This document shows positions 15,061-23,640 of a DNA stretch of 64,000 nucleotides, one piece after another. Location: positions 203,217-267,216 of the forward strand of contig JAJDJP010000001.1 of NCBI GenBank assembly GCA_030267215.1, in the 5' to 3' direction. The notes beneath the pieces are model-generated. The model searched no databases. It saw nothing but the letters and a program-made list of their open reading frames with translations, and was not told the origin of the DNA. The DNA is from Ruminococcaceae bacterium OttesenSCG-928-A16. GTDB taxonomy: Bacteria; Bacillota; Clostridia; Oscillospirales; Ruminococcaceae. A program made the position numbers and the translations under genes. Numbering within the stretch: position 1 is the first letter of the stretch; the number at the start of each line of letters is the position of its first letter.

Positions 15061-16275
15061 TTAGGTGCGGTAGTCTCCGTTAATTTTTACATAGTCGTAG
15101 GTTAAATCGCAGCCCCAAGCTTCGCCGCTGCCGCTGCCCGTGCCCATGTCCACCAAAATTTCGATGGTTTTTTTGGCAAGTACTGCGGCGGCCTCTTGTT
15201 CGCTGTAGGGGTTATAGGCGGCATTTTTGCACACCATTACACTTCCGCCGCTGCTTTGCAGGGTTACGCTAACGGTATCAATGCTAAAGTTGCCGGGGGT
15301 ATAGCCAATGGCACATAGGGCCCGGCCCCAGTTGGCGTCGGCCCCAAACATGGCGGCTTTAAACAGGCTGCTGCTAATAATGTTTTTGGCCACCGCCCGG
15401 GCAATTTCATCGGTGGGGGCGCCGGTAACTTTGCATTCCAGCAGTTTGGTGGCACCCTCGCCATCGGCGGCAATGGCCCGGCTCATGTACAGGCAAATGC
15501 TGTGCAGTGCCTGGTAAAATGTCTGGTATTCAGCCGAATCCTCTTGCACATTGGCATTGCCCGCAAGGCCGTTTGCCAGTACCGCCACCATGTCGTTGGT
15601 AGAAGTATCGCCATCTACACTAATTTGGTTGTAGGTAGTAACCGTAATTTCGGCAAGGGCTTTTTGCAGCAGGGCGGGGGAGATGGCAACATCGGTGGTA
15701 ATAAAAATAAGCATGGTAGCCATGTTGGGGTGTATCATGCCGCTGCCCTTGCCAATAGCGCCCATGCGGCAGGTTTTGCCACCAAGGGTAAATTCTACAG
15801 CGGTTTCTTTCACCACGGTGTCGGTTGTTATAATGGCGGTGGCAGCGGCGTTGCTGCCAGTTTTGGTAAGGGCGGCGGCAGCCTTTGGTATGCCGCTAAC
15901 AAAGGGGGCCAGTGCCAGTGGCTGGCCAATTACCCCGGTAGAGGCAACAATAAAATCTTGCGGGGCAAGGCCGGTGGCTTTGGCAGCAAGGGCGCAGCAT
16001 TCTTTGGCAACTTGGGTGCCGTTGGGGTTGCAGGTGTTTGCGTTGCCGCTGTTGCACAAAATGCCGTGTGCTTTGCCGCCAGCAATGTTGTTTTTGGTTA
16101 CGCCAATGGGGGCGCCCTGCACCTTGTTTTGGGTGTATACAGCGGCGGCACTGCACTGCACTTCGCTCATAATCAGGGCCAAATCTAGCTTATCTTTATT
16201 ATGCCGGATGCCGCAATGCACCCCGCTTGCCAAAAAACCTTGTGGGGCGCACACGCCGCCGGGTATTGTTGTCAT
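15061..16275 (-). CDS. argJ: Bifunctional ornithine acetyltransferase/N-acetylglutamate synthase
   Basis: This 404-residue proenzyme is expected to cleave itself before the Thr of the HPNMATMLIFITTD motif, which then acts as nucleophile. The upstream KGSGMI segment and the C-terminal DLTYDYVKINGDYRT end are typical of full-length ArgJ. It recycles the acetyl group from acetylornithine to glutamate, so no separate argA or argE is required. The start is ATG 16275. The gap of 493 bases between argC and argJ is unusual for this operon. Confidence 0.95.
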   Translation of the reverse strand: MTTIPGGVCAPQGFLASGVHCGIRHNKDKLDLALIMSEVQCSAAAVYTQNKVQGAPIGVTKNNIAGGKAHGILCNSGNANTCNPNGTQVAKECCALAAKATGLAPQDFIVASTGVIGQPLALAPFVSGIPKAAAALTKTGSNAAATAIITTDTVVKETAVEFTLGGKTCRMGAIGKGSGMIHPNMATMLIFITTDVAISPALLQKALAEITVTTYNQISVDGDTSTNDMVAVLANGLAGNANVQEDSAEYQTFYQALHSICLYMSRAIAADGEGATKLLECKVTGAPTDEIARAVAKNIISSSLFKAAMFGADANWGRALCAIGYTPGNFSIDTVSVTLQSSGGSVMVCKNAAYNPYSEQEAAAVLAKKTIEILVDMGTGSGSGEAWGCDLTYDYVKINGDYRT

Positions 16276-16768
16276 ATTATTCCCTCACTTTTGATGTTTT
16301 ATGAAAAATATTACTTGTATCAAAGAAAAGATGTAAGTGGGAATTTGCCCTTGTGCAAACCAGCCAATGGGGAATTTCGCAGCGTAATTTGTTTCACTAA
16401 AGGGAATAACTGGGAAGCAGAGATTTTCCGTCTTCTTTCAGCGGGTAAATTCCCATGGAAGAAAGTGGCATGTATAAATATACTTTATTACACTGTCTAC
16501 TTCCGCCTCCGGGGGCGGATTGCTCAGGGGTATTCACCGCTAGGTGAATAGGGCGAACTGGTTCGACCACCTGAAGAGCGTAGCGGGCGGCGACTTCGGG
16601 TCCTTGCAGAACAAGCTCTGCATTTTGGGATAGGGCTCCAAAACCGAACCGTTGCTACGCAAATTGGTTATTCAATGGCCACTAAGGAAACGCCTTTGAC
16701 CTTGACCTTGCTTACGAGTCCCAACAATAAAAATGATACTTTGTCAGGGTGTTGGCCCTTGCTTTTTC
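16276..16768. other. 493-base unexplained gap between argC and argJ
   Basis: No convincing gene is present. The middle (about 16500-16640) is richer in G+C than its flanks and contains a short hairpin, TTCACCGCTAGGTGAA (16537-16552). A nearby GCCTCCGGGGGC inverted repeat (16505-16516) and a run of structured-looking sequence lie beside it. No terminator or promoter is clear. It may be a decayed repeat element inserted into the arginine operon. Confidence 0.5.
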
Positions 16769-17713
16769 CTACACCACCAGCGCCACCGTTTCAGGCCGCC
16801 CCAGCATAATGTTCATGCACTGTATGGCCGCGCCCGATGCCCCCTTACCAAGGTTATCGTACCGGGCGGCAAGCAAAATTTGGCTTTGGTTGCCCAGCAC
16901 AAAAAGCTCCATGCCGTCCTGCCCGGCAAGTGCCCCGGCGGGTAAAAATCCATCGGGTGGGGCGGTGCCAAAGGGTTGTGGTTTTATCAGCGGCTGGCCG
17001 GCGTAATATTCGGTGTAAAACTGTGCCACCTGTGCGGGGGTGGCACCAGCTTTGGCAAGCAGGCATGCTGGTAAAGGAACACTTACCAGCATGCCGCTGT
17101 AGTAATTGGCCACAATGGGGTTAAAAAGCGGGGTGGTGGTAAGCCCGGCAACGGCCTGCATTTCGGGCAGATGCTTGTGTTGCAGGCTAAGTGCATACGC
17201 CCGTGGGCTATCGTAATTATCTGCCAGAGGCTGGCTTTCGTACTCGGCAATCATCTGCTTGCCCCCGCCAGAGTACCCAGTAAGCGAGTGGCAGTAAAGC
17301 TGTGTGTTTGCCGCCAGCCAGCCGTTTTGCACCAAAGGGGCTACCAGCGCCAAAAAACCACTGGCATGGCAACCGGGCACTGCCACACGCGCCGCATGTT
17401 GAATGATGCTGCGCTGGCCTGCAAGTTCTGGCAGGCCGTAGGCCCACCCGGGGTTTGTGCGGTGTGCGGTGCTGGCGTCTATAATTTTGGCTTTGGGGTT
17501 TGCAGCAGCCGCAATTTCGGCGGCGGCATCGTCTGGCAAGCACAAAATGCTAAGGTCGACATTTTCAATCATGCGCAGGCGGGCAGCAAGGTTTTTTCGT
17601 TCGCCCTCGGGCAGGGTAAGCAGCTTTAGCCCGGGCTGGCCGGCAAGCCGCTGCTGTATGCGCAGCCCGGTAGTGCCAGCCGCGCCATCAATATAAATTG
17701 CGTATGTGTTCAA
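16769..17713 (-). CDS. argC: N-acetyl-gamma-glutamyl-phosphate reductase, type 2
   Basis: This 314-residue reductase is of the shorter, type-2 ArgC form. It has an N-terminal NADP fold (DGAAGTTGLRIQQRL), a DASTAHR segment, the catalytic Cys in VAVPGCHASGF, and GYSGGGKQMI. It reduces N-acetylglutamyl phosphate to the semialdehyde. I choose TTG 17713 because GGCGGAG precedes it by 7 bases; a reading nine codons longer has no ribosome site. It is the first gene of the arginine operon and has a promoter with an embedded palindrome upstream. Confidence 0.93.
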   Translation of the reverse strand: MNTYAIYIDGAAGTTGLRIQQRLAGQPGLKLLTLPEGERKNLAARLRMIENVDLSILCLPDDAAAEIAAAANPKAKIIDASTAHRTNPGWAYGLPELAGQRSIIQHAARVAVPGCHASGFLALVAPLVQNGWLAANTQLYCHSLTGYSGGGKQMIAEYESQPLADNYDSPRAYALSLQHKHLPEMQAVAGLTTTPLFNPIVANYYSGMLVSVPLPACLLAKAGATPAQVAQFYTEYYAGQPLIKPQPFGTAPPDGFLPAGALAGQDGMELFVLGNQSQILLAARYDNLGKGASGAAIQCMNIMLGRPETVALVV

Positions 17714-17768
17714 TGCTGTTCTCCGCCTCTCCAAACAAGCAAATGTATTAATATTAGTTATTTAGCTT

Positions 17769-17820
17769 ATTATATGTATAAAATTACATTTATGCAAGGC
17801 GCAAATGAATATTTATTAAT
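17769..17820 (-). promoter_or_regulatory. argC promoter with putative ArgR operators
   Basis: On the minus strand TTGCAT (17792-17797) and TATAAT (17769-17774) are 17 bases apart. An ATGTA-N6-TACAT palindrome (17774-17789) fills the spacer. A second AATGAAT-N4-ATTAAT box (17804-17820), close to known Firmicute ARG boxes, lies just upstream. Paired sites overlapping a promoter fit repression by ArgR/AhrC with arginine. Confidence 0.7.
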
Positions 17821-17911
17821 TGTGATGAAAGTTTTGTGGAATTTGGGGCTTTTTTAGGGCAAAGCGAACAAAAGAAGGACATTACCGGTGCCATAAATGC
17901 AGATGCACCAA

Positions 17912-17946
17912 CAAAAAGGCTGCTGCCCACACCGGGGCAACAGCCT
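17912..17946 (-). terminator. Terminator after the UPF0316 gene
   Basis: AGGCTGTTGCCCC and GGGCAGCAGCCT form a strong stem on the minus strand followed by TTTTTGTT. It lies about 95 bases beyond the stop codon. Confidence 0.75.
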
Positions 17947-18040
17947 TACAATTGCATATTTGTTAAAAGTGTATTGGCAACCAAGCAAAAGCAAGGCAAA
18001 AATAAGCTTTTGCACTGTGGCTTGTGGTATATGGCACCGC

Positions 18041-18550
18041 TTATTTGCGGATATACCCGTTGCGCAGGTGGCGCACATCGTTTACGGTTACAAGCGAGCT
18101 AGGCGAGCATTCTTTTATTAAGGAAATAGCTTCGTCTACACATTTGCGTTTTAGGTAAATCATCATTACATCTACTATGCCGTTTTTTCCCTCGCCCTGC
18201 ACAATGGTTACACCAAAGCCTTTTTCGCGCAATATGTTGCTTAGTTCGTCCTTTTTTTCGGGGCTAACAACGGCCTGCACATAGGCGGTGCCAATGGCCA
18301 GCTTGCCCTCTATAATAACACCAATATAGTTGCCGCAAGCAAAGGCAAGGCAGTACACAATTAGTTTTACAGGGTCTTCGCTAATGCCGTCTAACACTTG
18401 GTTTACAACAATTACCCAAATCATCACTTCAAAAAAACCAATAAGGGCGCCTTTTAATTTTTCGCCACGGTTAATAAGCACATTGCGTATAGTAGCCAGC
18501 GATACCTCTACCAGCTTTGCCGCAAAAATAAAAATGTACATCCACCACAT
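18041..18550 (-). CDS. UPF0316 family membrane protein (DUF5698/DUF2179)
   Basis: This 169-residue protein has three membrane helices in its first half, including the family-typical segment VEVSLATIRNVLINRG (about 13-28). A cytoplasmic DUF2179 domain follows with EKGFGVTIVQGEGKNG and DVMMIYLKRK. It resembles B. subtilis YebE. DUF2179 is related to PII-like folds, but no ligand is established. ATG 18550 with GGGTGG upstream is preferred to TTG three codons earlier. Single-gene transcript. Confidence 0.88.
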   Translation of the reverse strand: MWWMYIFIFAAKLVEVSLATIRNVLINRGEKLKGALIGFFEVMIWVIVVNQVLDGISEDPVKLIVYCLAFACGNYIGVIIEGKLAIGTAYVQAVVSPEKKDELSNILREKGFGVTIVQGEGKNGIVDVMMIYLKRKCVDEAISLIKECSPSSLVTVNDVRHLRNGYIRK

Positions 18551-18671
18551 GTTGCACAACCACCCAGTTTATAAGTATTTCTTCTACTTTAACTATAGTA
18601 GTTGCCCATACAAAAAGCAAGGGAATAATTGTGAACTTTTGATAGGCGGCCCCCACAAACAAAAACTTACG

Positions 18672-19592
18672 CTACGCCAAAAAAGCCTGTAAAAAAGCAA
18701 TGTAGGGAATGGTGCCTAAAAACAGCAAGGTAGAAAGCAACACACCCTTAGAAGCGTACAATGGCTCGCAGCTATATTTTTCGGCTGCAATTACAGTTAA
18801 CGAGGCCGAGGGAAGCCCCGACATGATAAGCAAAACAGTGGCGGCCTGGCCCGGCAGGGCAAGCCCCCTTACAATTAAAAAGGTAATGGTAGGCAAAATA
18901 AGCAGCCGCAAAGCGGTAGAAAGATACAGCGAGGGGGTGGTGAATAAATCTTTAATGCGGATATTGGCAAGCATGCTGCCAATAACCAGCATGCTTAAGG
19001 GGGTGCTAAGGTTGCCTAGGGTTTCTAGTGTGGTTTGCAGGGGGCTTGGCAGTTTAAGCTGCAAAAAATAAAGGGCTACCATTATAAAGCAGGCAAGGGT
19101 GTTAATGTTGCCAAAAATACTGCGCAAAGAAAACCTGGTTTGCCCCGCCGTGCGGCCAATGCCAAAGGTGAAAAAGCACAAGTTAAAAACCAGCACAAAA
19201 AACGAAGCCAGAAAGATGCCGGTGGTGGGCAAAAATATTTTAATAATAGGGTAGCCAATAAAAGCGGCATTGCTAAACCCAACAAGGTTGGTAAAAATTA
19301 CCTGCTGCTTTGGGTTTAGCCACAACAGGCGGCCCAGCAGCATGCCCAGCGCCAGCGCCACTATAAAATAAACCAAAGCACCCACCAAAATAACAACAAT
19401 GTTGTTTAGCTGCCGGGGGTCCATATCCATGTTGGCGGCGGCCAAAATGGAGGCCGGCACCGAAATGCTAAGCACAATAGAGGAAAGCCCGGTTTGTATT
19501 TGGTCGTTAATCATGCTGCGTTTGCGGGCCGCATAGCCAGCCGCTGCCAGCAAAAAAATTACAATAATTTGGCTAAAAAGGTCTAAAGACAC
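18672..19592 (-). CDS. AEC (auxin efflux carrier) family transporter
   Basis: This hydrophobic protein of 306 residues has about ten membrane spans in two related halves. The N-terminal AAAGYAARKRSMI, the central GFSNAAFIGYPI and the second-half GLPSASLTVIAAEKY segments match the AEC family of malate, malonate or amino-acid permeases. I prefer GTG 19592, where AGGAG stands 8 bases upstream, over GTG 19601, whose spacing is too short. The gene is divergent from the IclR/catechol cluster. A link to aromatic acid transport is possible but not shown. Confidence 0.82.
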   Translation of the reverse strand: MSLDLFSQIIVIFLLAAAGYAARKRSMINDQIQTGLSSIVLSISVPASILAAANMDMDPRQLNNIVVILVGALVYFIVALALGMLLGRLLWLNPKQQVIFTNLVGFSNAAFIGYPIIKIFLPTTGIFLASFFVLVFNLCFFTFGIGRTAGQTRFSLRSIFGNINTLACFIMVALYFLQLKLPSPLQTTLETLGNLSTPLSMLVIGSMLANIRIKDLFTTPSLYLSTALRLLILPTITFLIVRGLALPGQAATVLLIMSGLPSASLTVIAAEKYSCEPLYASKGVLLSTLLFLGTIPYIAFLQAFLA

Positions 19593-19902
19593 AAGGGTCA
19601 CTCCTAAATGCAGTTAATTAGTGGCGTAAAAGCTGCCGCTTGTTAAAAAGGTATATAAATATCGGTATTGCTTAATTCTACACGTTGTTTGGGTATTGGG
19701 CAATAGTAGTGGCACGCCGGCTGGGCACCCCCAAAATAAAAATGGCAACATAGTGTTATGCCTGGCGGGCAAGGCAAGGCTGATGCAATGGCAAATTTAC
19801 CTTTGACAACGTGGTTTTATGGGTTTGTGCTTTGCTTTTTGTTCTACCAGCCGGCACAAAAGTGCATTCAATTTTGCAACTATTCGTAAATGCAGAATCA
19901 TT

Positions 19903-19919
19903 GTTCGGCAATGCCGAAC
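19903..19919. promoter_or_regulatory. 17-bp perfect palindrome, candidate IclR operator
   Basis: GTTCGGCA-A-TGCCGAAC is an exact inverted repeat with a one-base centre. It lies 8 bases upstream of the -35 box of the likely iclR promoter, in the 436-base gap between the AEC gene and the regulator. I see no second copy in front of the catabolic genes. The rest of the gap is A+T-rich with no recognisable gene. Confidence 0.65.
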
Positions 19920-19927
19920 CAAAACCC

Positions 19928-19956
19928 TTGCCGGATTAACATTGCTGTGATATCCT
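19928..19956 (+). promoter_or_regulatory. Probable promoter of the IclR gene
   Basis: TTGCCG and TATCCT are 17 bases apart, about 70 bases before the coding region. The match is moderate, and the palindrome directly upstream supports it. Confidence 0.55.
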
Positions 19957-20028
19957 AAGTATATGAAAAAGACAGCGAGTGATGTAAAAAAACAGTGAAT
20001 ATTGCACAAACAATTGACTCGCTTTTGA

Positions 20029-20850
20029 ATGGAGGGGAGAAAGCTGGAAGAAAAGGCGACGCCTAAACGAAAATCCTCTCATGTGCAATCGGTAGAGCGT
20101 GCCCTGCTGCTGGTAGATTTGCTGGCGAAAGAACAACGCGAAATGTCTTTAACCGAAATTTCGAAAAGCATGGGCTGGCCTAAAAGTACAGTACACGGCC
20201 TGCTTTCTACCCTAAGGGATTTTCAATACATCGATCAATCGCCCGCCAGCGGGCATTATCAGCTGGGTATTCGGTTTTTTGAGCTAGGCAACATTGTGGC
20301 CCGTGGCTGGGATGTACGCCTGGTTGCCCGCCCCATTATGCGGCGGCTAAACGATGAACTTGGCGAAACAGTGCAGCTTGCCACCGAGGACAACGGCGAG
20401 GTGCTGTATTTAGAGAAGATGGATTCGACCCATTTACTGCGCATTGTTTCGGACGTTGGGGTGCGTTTACCCATGCATTGCAGTGGCCTTGGCAAGGTGC
20501 TTTTGGCACACAAAACCAGCTCGGAAGTAAAGTGGATTGTTTCGCAAAAAGGCCTGAAAGCAATGACCAGCCGCACCATTACCACCCTGCCAGAACTGGA
20601 AAAAGAGCTGGAAAAGGTACGGCAAAACGGGTATGGAACCGACAACGGCGAAATTATGGATAGCCTGCGCTGCGTGGCGGCCCCCGTGTGGGACGGCAAC
20701 AAAAAAGTGCGCTATGCCCTTAGTGTATCGGGCATTGGCAGCAACATGCGGGCCGAGCGCTACCAGCAGGTGATAGAAAGAGTAAAACAAGCGGCCGAAG
20801 AAATTTCGTACGAGATGGGCTACCGGGATGGCGAAATGCGGCCCCGTTAA
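20029..20850 (+). CDS. IclR-family transcriptional regulator
   Basis: This 273-residue regulator has an N-terminal winged helix (about 18-80, recognition part SMGWPKSTVHGLLSTL). A C-terminal ligand domain contains the usual HCSGLGKVLLA segment (about 150) and the late RCVAAPVWD. Many IclR proteins control aromatic catabolism, and this one stands directly upstream of catechol genes in the same direction. The start is unclear: ATG 20029 follows a stop codon and has no ribosome site, whereas GGAGGGGAG inside the first codons points to CTG 20044. It probably senses a pathway intermediate. Confidence 0.88.
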   Translation: MEGRKLEEKATPKRKSSHVQSVERALLLVDLLAKEQREMSLTEISKSMGWPKSTVHGLLSTLRDFQYIDQSPASGHYQLGIRFFELGNIVARGWDVRLVARPIMRRLNDELGETVQLATEDNGEVLYLEKMDSTHLLRIVSDVGVRLPMHCSGLGKVLLAHKTSSEVKWIVSQKGLKAMTSRTITTLPELEKELEKVRQNGYGTDNGEIMDSLRCVAAPVWDGNKKVRYALSVSGIGSNMRAERYQQVIERVKQAAEEISYEMGYRDGEMRPR

Positions 20851-20903
20851 AAGCCCGCAGGGTAAATTTTGTTGCCTGCCCTATAGGCAGCGGCCAACCA
20901 ATT

Positions 20904-20932
20904 TTGTTAACAAGCCAACCTTATTATATATA
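20904..20932 (+). promoter_or_regulatory. Possible promoter of the catechol genes
   Basis: TTGTTA and TATATA are 17 bases apart, 27 bases before the hydrolase gene. A CTGCC-CTATA-GGCAG hairpin lies between it and the end of the regulator gene. Confidence 0.45.
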
Positions 20933-20959
20933 CACACAAAGCAAAAAGGAGAATAAGAC

Positions 20960-21784
20960 ATGAGCGAGAAAAGACCAGAAATTGCAAACAGCATTCAAAC
21001 CGGAGACTTTAAAACCAATTACCACGATTTGGGCGATGGCTACCCGGTTGTACTATTACATGGCTCGGGGCCGGGCGTTACCGCATGGGCAAACTGGAAC
21101 AAAGTATTCCCCTTATTAAAGGATGATTTTAGGGTGATTGCACCCGACATGGTGGGCTTTGGTTTTACCGAGCGCCCCGAAAACCCCGTGTTTAACATGA
21201 ATGTGTGGGTGCAGCAAACCATTGATTTGTTTGATGCCCTGAAAATTGAAAAAGCCAACCTTGTGGGTAACTCGTTTGGTGGTGCGCTGGCACTTTCGAT
21301 GGCGATTAAATACCCCGAGCGGGTAAACAAACTGGTGCTAATGGGCAGCATGGGCGTAACCTTCCCGCTAACCTATGGGTTAGACCGTGTTTGGGGCTAC
21401 ACTCCTTCCGAAGCCAACATGGAAGAATTGCTGGAGCTGTTTACCTACGATCACTCGTTTGCTACCAAAGACCTTATTAAAACCCGCTACGAAAGCAGCA
21501 TGCAACCGGGCTTCCAAGAAAGTTTCTCGGCCATGTTCCCGGCACCGCGCCAAAATGGTGTAGAGGGTATGGCGGGCAACCAAAACTATATCCGTGGCAT
21601 TCAGCAAGAAACCTTAATTGTGCATGGCCGCGAAGACCGGGTTATTCCGCTGCAAAACTCTTACGAGCTGCTGCAGTTAATTGATAACGCCCAGCTACAC
21701 GTGTTTGGCAAGTGCGGCCACTGGACGCAGATTGAACACACCGAAGAGTTTGCCGAACTGATTAGCACATTTTTTAAACGGTAG
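20960..21784 (+). CDS. 2-hydroxymuconate-semialdehyde hydrolase (DmpD/XylF type)
   Basis: This 274-residue alpha/beta hydrolase is of the C-C bond hydrolase group. Oxyanion motif HGSGPGVTAWANW (34-46) is diagnostic of meta-cleavage-product hydrolases; the nucleophile is Ser105 (GNSFGG), the acid Asp226 and the base His254 (GHW). It would split the ring-cleavage product into 2-hydroxypenta-2,4-dienoate plus formate or another short acid. A GGAG site precedes ATG. It is first of six consecutive genes for the lower catechol pathway. Substrate range (semialdehyde or methyl ketone) cannot be decided. Confidence 0.88.
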   Translation: MSEKRPEIANSIQTGDFKTNYHDLGDGYPVVLLHGSGPGVTAWANWNKVFPLLKDDFRVIAPDMVGFGFTERPENPVFNMNVWVQQTIDLFDALKIEKANLVGNSFGGALALSMAIKYPERVNKLVLMGSMGVTFPLTYGLDRVWGYTPSEANMEELLELFTYDHSFATKDLIKTRYESSMQPGFQESFSAMFPAPRQNGVEGMAGNQNYIRGIQQETLIVHGREDRVIPLQNSYELLQLIDNAQLHVFGKCGHWTQIEHTEEFAELISTFFKR

Positions 21785-21845
21785 TTTTTTGCCCTTAAAT
21801 AGTGGCTAACAACTAACTACAAAATACTATTTGGAGGAGAGCCCA

Positions 21846-22625
21846 ATGGACAACCCAAACAACGCAAAATATGCAGGGATGTTATACGATGCCGAACGCA
21901 CCCGGCAGGCCATAAGCCCGTTAACTGCTATGGACGCAACCCTTACCGTTGACGATGCCTATGCCATTCAGCTGGAAAACGTAAACCGCGTAACCGGCCT
22001 TGGCCAGGTAATATCGGGTAAAAAAATTGGGCTAACCTCGCCGGGCATTCAGCAGCAGCTGGGGGTAAACGAGCCAGACTACGGGCACCTGTTTGCCAGC
22101 ATGGATTGTGCCGATGGCAACGTGCCTACCGATGCGCTGATGCAACCTAAAATAGAGGGAGAAATTGCCTTTATTTTAAAAGAGGACCTTGTTGGTGGCG
22201 AGGTAACGGCCGACGATGTGCGTGCCGCAACCGATTATGTAGTGGCCGCCTTTGAAATTGTGGATAGCCGTGTTGCCGATTGGAAAATTAAACTAATTGA
22301 CACCGTGGCCGACAATGCCTCTAGCGGCCGGTATGTGCTGGGCAGCCACAAGGTACAACTAAACGAAGTAGACCTGCCCGCCGTACCCATGAAGCTGACA
22401 AAAAATGGCGAATTGGTAGGCGAGGGCACCGGCGCAGCGGTTTTGGGGGACCCTGCGCTGGCCGTAGCCTGGCTGGCTAACCGCTTGTGGAGCTATGGCG
22501 TGCAGCTTAAAAAAGGCGAAGTGATTTTATCGGGTGCCTTTTCGGCTGCGCCGCCGGCCACCAAAGGCGATGTATTTAAAGCCGATTTTGGACCGCTGGG
22601 GACCGTAGAAGCGAAGTTTATATAA
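21846..22625 (+). CDS. 2-oxopent-4-enoate hydratase (DmpE/XylJ/MhpD type)
   Basis: This 259-residue protein belongs to the fumarylacetoacetase-like hydratase/decarboxylase family. Visible landmarks are GKKIGLTSPGIQQQLG, EPDYGHL, and the metal ligands Glu-x-Glu in KIEGEIAF, followed by AFEIVDSR. The C-terminal EVILSGAFSAAPPATKGD segment is also typical. It adds water to 2-hydroxypentadienoate, giving 4-hydroxy-2-oxovalerate. I use ATG 21846 because GGAGGAG is 5 bases upstream. Hydratase rather than the closely related decarboxylase (DmpH) is inferred from context. Confidence 0.85.
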   Translation: MDNPNNAKYAGMLYDAERTRQAISPLTAMDATLTVDDAYAIQLENVNRVTGLGQVISGKKIGLTSPGIQQQLGVNEPDYGHLFASMDCADGNVPTDALMQPKIEGEIAFILKEDLVGGEVTADDVRAATDYVVAAFEIVDSRVADWKIKLIDTVADNASSGRYVLGSHKVQLNEVDLPAVPMKLTKNGELVGEGTGAAVLGDPALAVAWLANRLWSYGVQLKKGEVILSGAFSAAPPATKGDVFKADFGPLGTVEAKFI

Positions 22626-22749
22626 CAAACAACATAGTAAATTATTTGCAGGTTTTGCAGGGGCGGGCATACCACTGTGTTTGCTGTACCCAAAAACAGG
22701 GGTACATACATAAAGGCAAACCCCCGCGCCGCTAAAAAAAGAAGGTGAG

Positions 22750-23640
22750 ATGACTTTGGAGAAAATCAAAGTAGCCGTAATTGGCCCGGGTAATATTGGC
22801 AGCGATTTGATGTACAAAATCTTTCGCAGTAAAAACCTAGAAATGGCCATGATGGCTGGGATTGTGGAATCGGAAGGCATTAAACGCGCTGCCTCGCACG
22901 GGGTAAAAACCTCTACCAAAGGGGTAGACGCCGTGGCCGAAGAAAAGGACATAAAAATAGCCTTTGATGCCACCAGTGCCGCCGCCCACTTAAATTTTAA
23001 CGGGCCCAAATTAAAAGAGGCCGGTATTGTATCTATCGATTTAACCCCGGCAGCTATTGGCCCTTATTGTGTGCCCAGCGTTAACCTAGACAAACTGCAC
23101 ACCGAGCAGGATATCAACATGGTTACCTGTGGCGGGCAGGCCACCATTCCTATTGTGTACGCTATTTCCCGTGTGGCCGGCGCTGCTTATGCCGAAATTG
23201 TGGCCTGTATATCCTCTAAAAGTGCAGGGCCTGGCACCCGTGCCAACATGGATGAATTTACCGAAACAACCTCGAAAGCCATTGAGGTAGTTGGCGGGGC
23301 CGACAAAGGCAAAGCCATTATTGTGCTAAACCCGGCCGACCCGCCCCTAATGATGACCAACACCATTTTGGTAAAGGTGAAAAACCCCGAGGTTGGCATT
23401 GAGAAAATAACCGAATCCATCAACGAAATTGTGGCGGAATTGAAAGAATATGTGCCCGGCTACCAGCTGCGGGTACCCCCCACACTAGATGGCGACAAGG
23501 TAACCGCAATTGTGCAGGTAGAAGGCCAAGCAGACTTTTTGCCCGCCTACTCCGGCAATCTGGATATTATTAACTCGGCCGCTGTGGCTGCCGCCGAAAA
23601 GATTGCCGCCGAAATGCTGAAGAAAGGGGGCAATGCGTAA
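22750..23640 (+). CDS. Acetaldehyde dehydrogenase (acylating), DmpF/MhpF type
   Basis: This 296-residue enzyme converts acetaldehyde, NAD+ and CoA to acetyl-CoA. The N-terminal [14 protein letters not shown] loop binds NAD, and the catalytic Cys is Cys127 in [13 protein letters not shown]. Length and motifs match the short DmpF type, which forms a channelled complex with the aldolase DmpG. Its stop overlaps the aldolase start (TAATG), as expected for partners made in equal amounts. GAAGGTGAG precedes ATG. Confidence 0.93.
   Translation: MTLEKIKVAVIGPGNIGSDLMYKIFRSKNLEMAMMAGIVESEGIKRAASHGVKTSTKGVDAVAEEKDIKIAFDATSAAAHLNFNGPKLKEAGIVSIDLTPAAIGPYCVPSVNLDKLHTEQDINMVTCGGQATIPIVYAISRVAGAAYAEIVACISSKSAGPGTRANMDEFTETTSKAIEVVGGADKGKAIIVLNPADPPLMMTNTILVKVKNPEVGIEKITESINEIVAELKEYVPGYQLRVPPTLDGDKVTAIVQVEGQADFLPAYSGNLDIINSAAVAAAEKIAAEMLKKGGNA

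Noticed and set aside
16201..16551. 116-residue frame overlapping argJ and the gap on the plus strand
   Set aside because: Half is antisense of argJ and the remainder has no ribosome site or recognisable domain.
16500..16640. tRNA-like sequence (GGTTCGACC)
   Set aside because: No acceptor stem, anticodon arm or CCA context can be formed around it.
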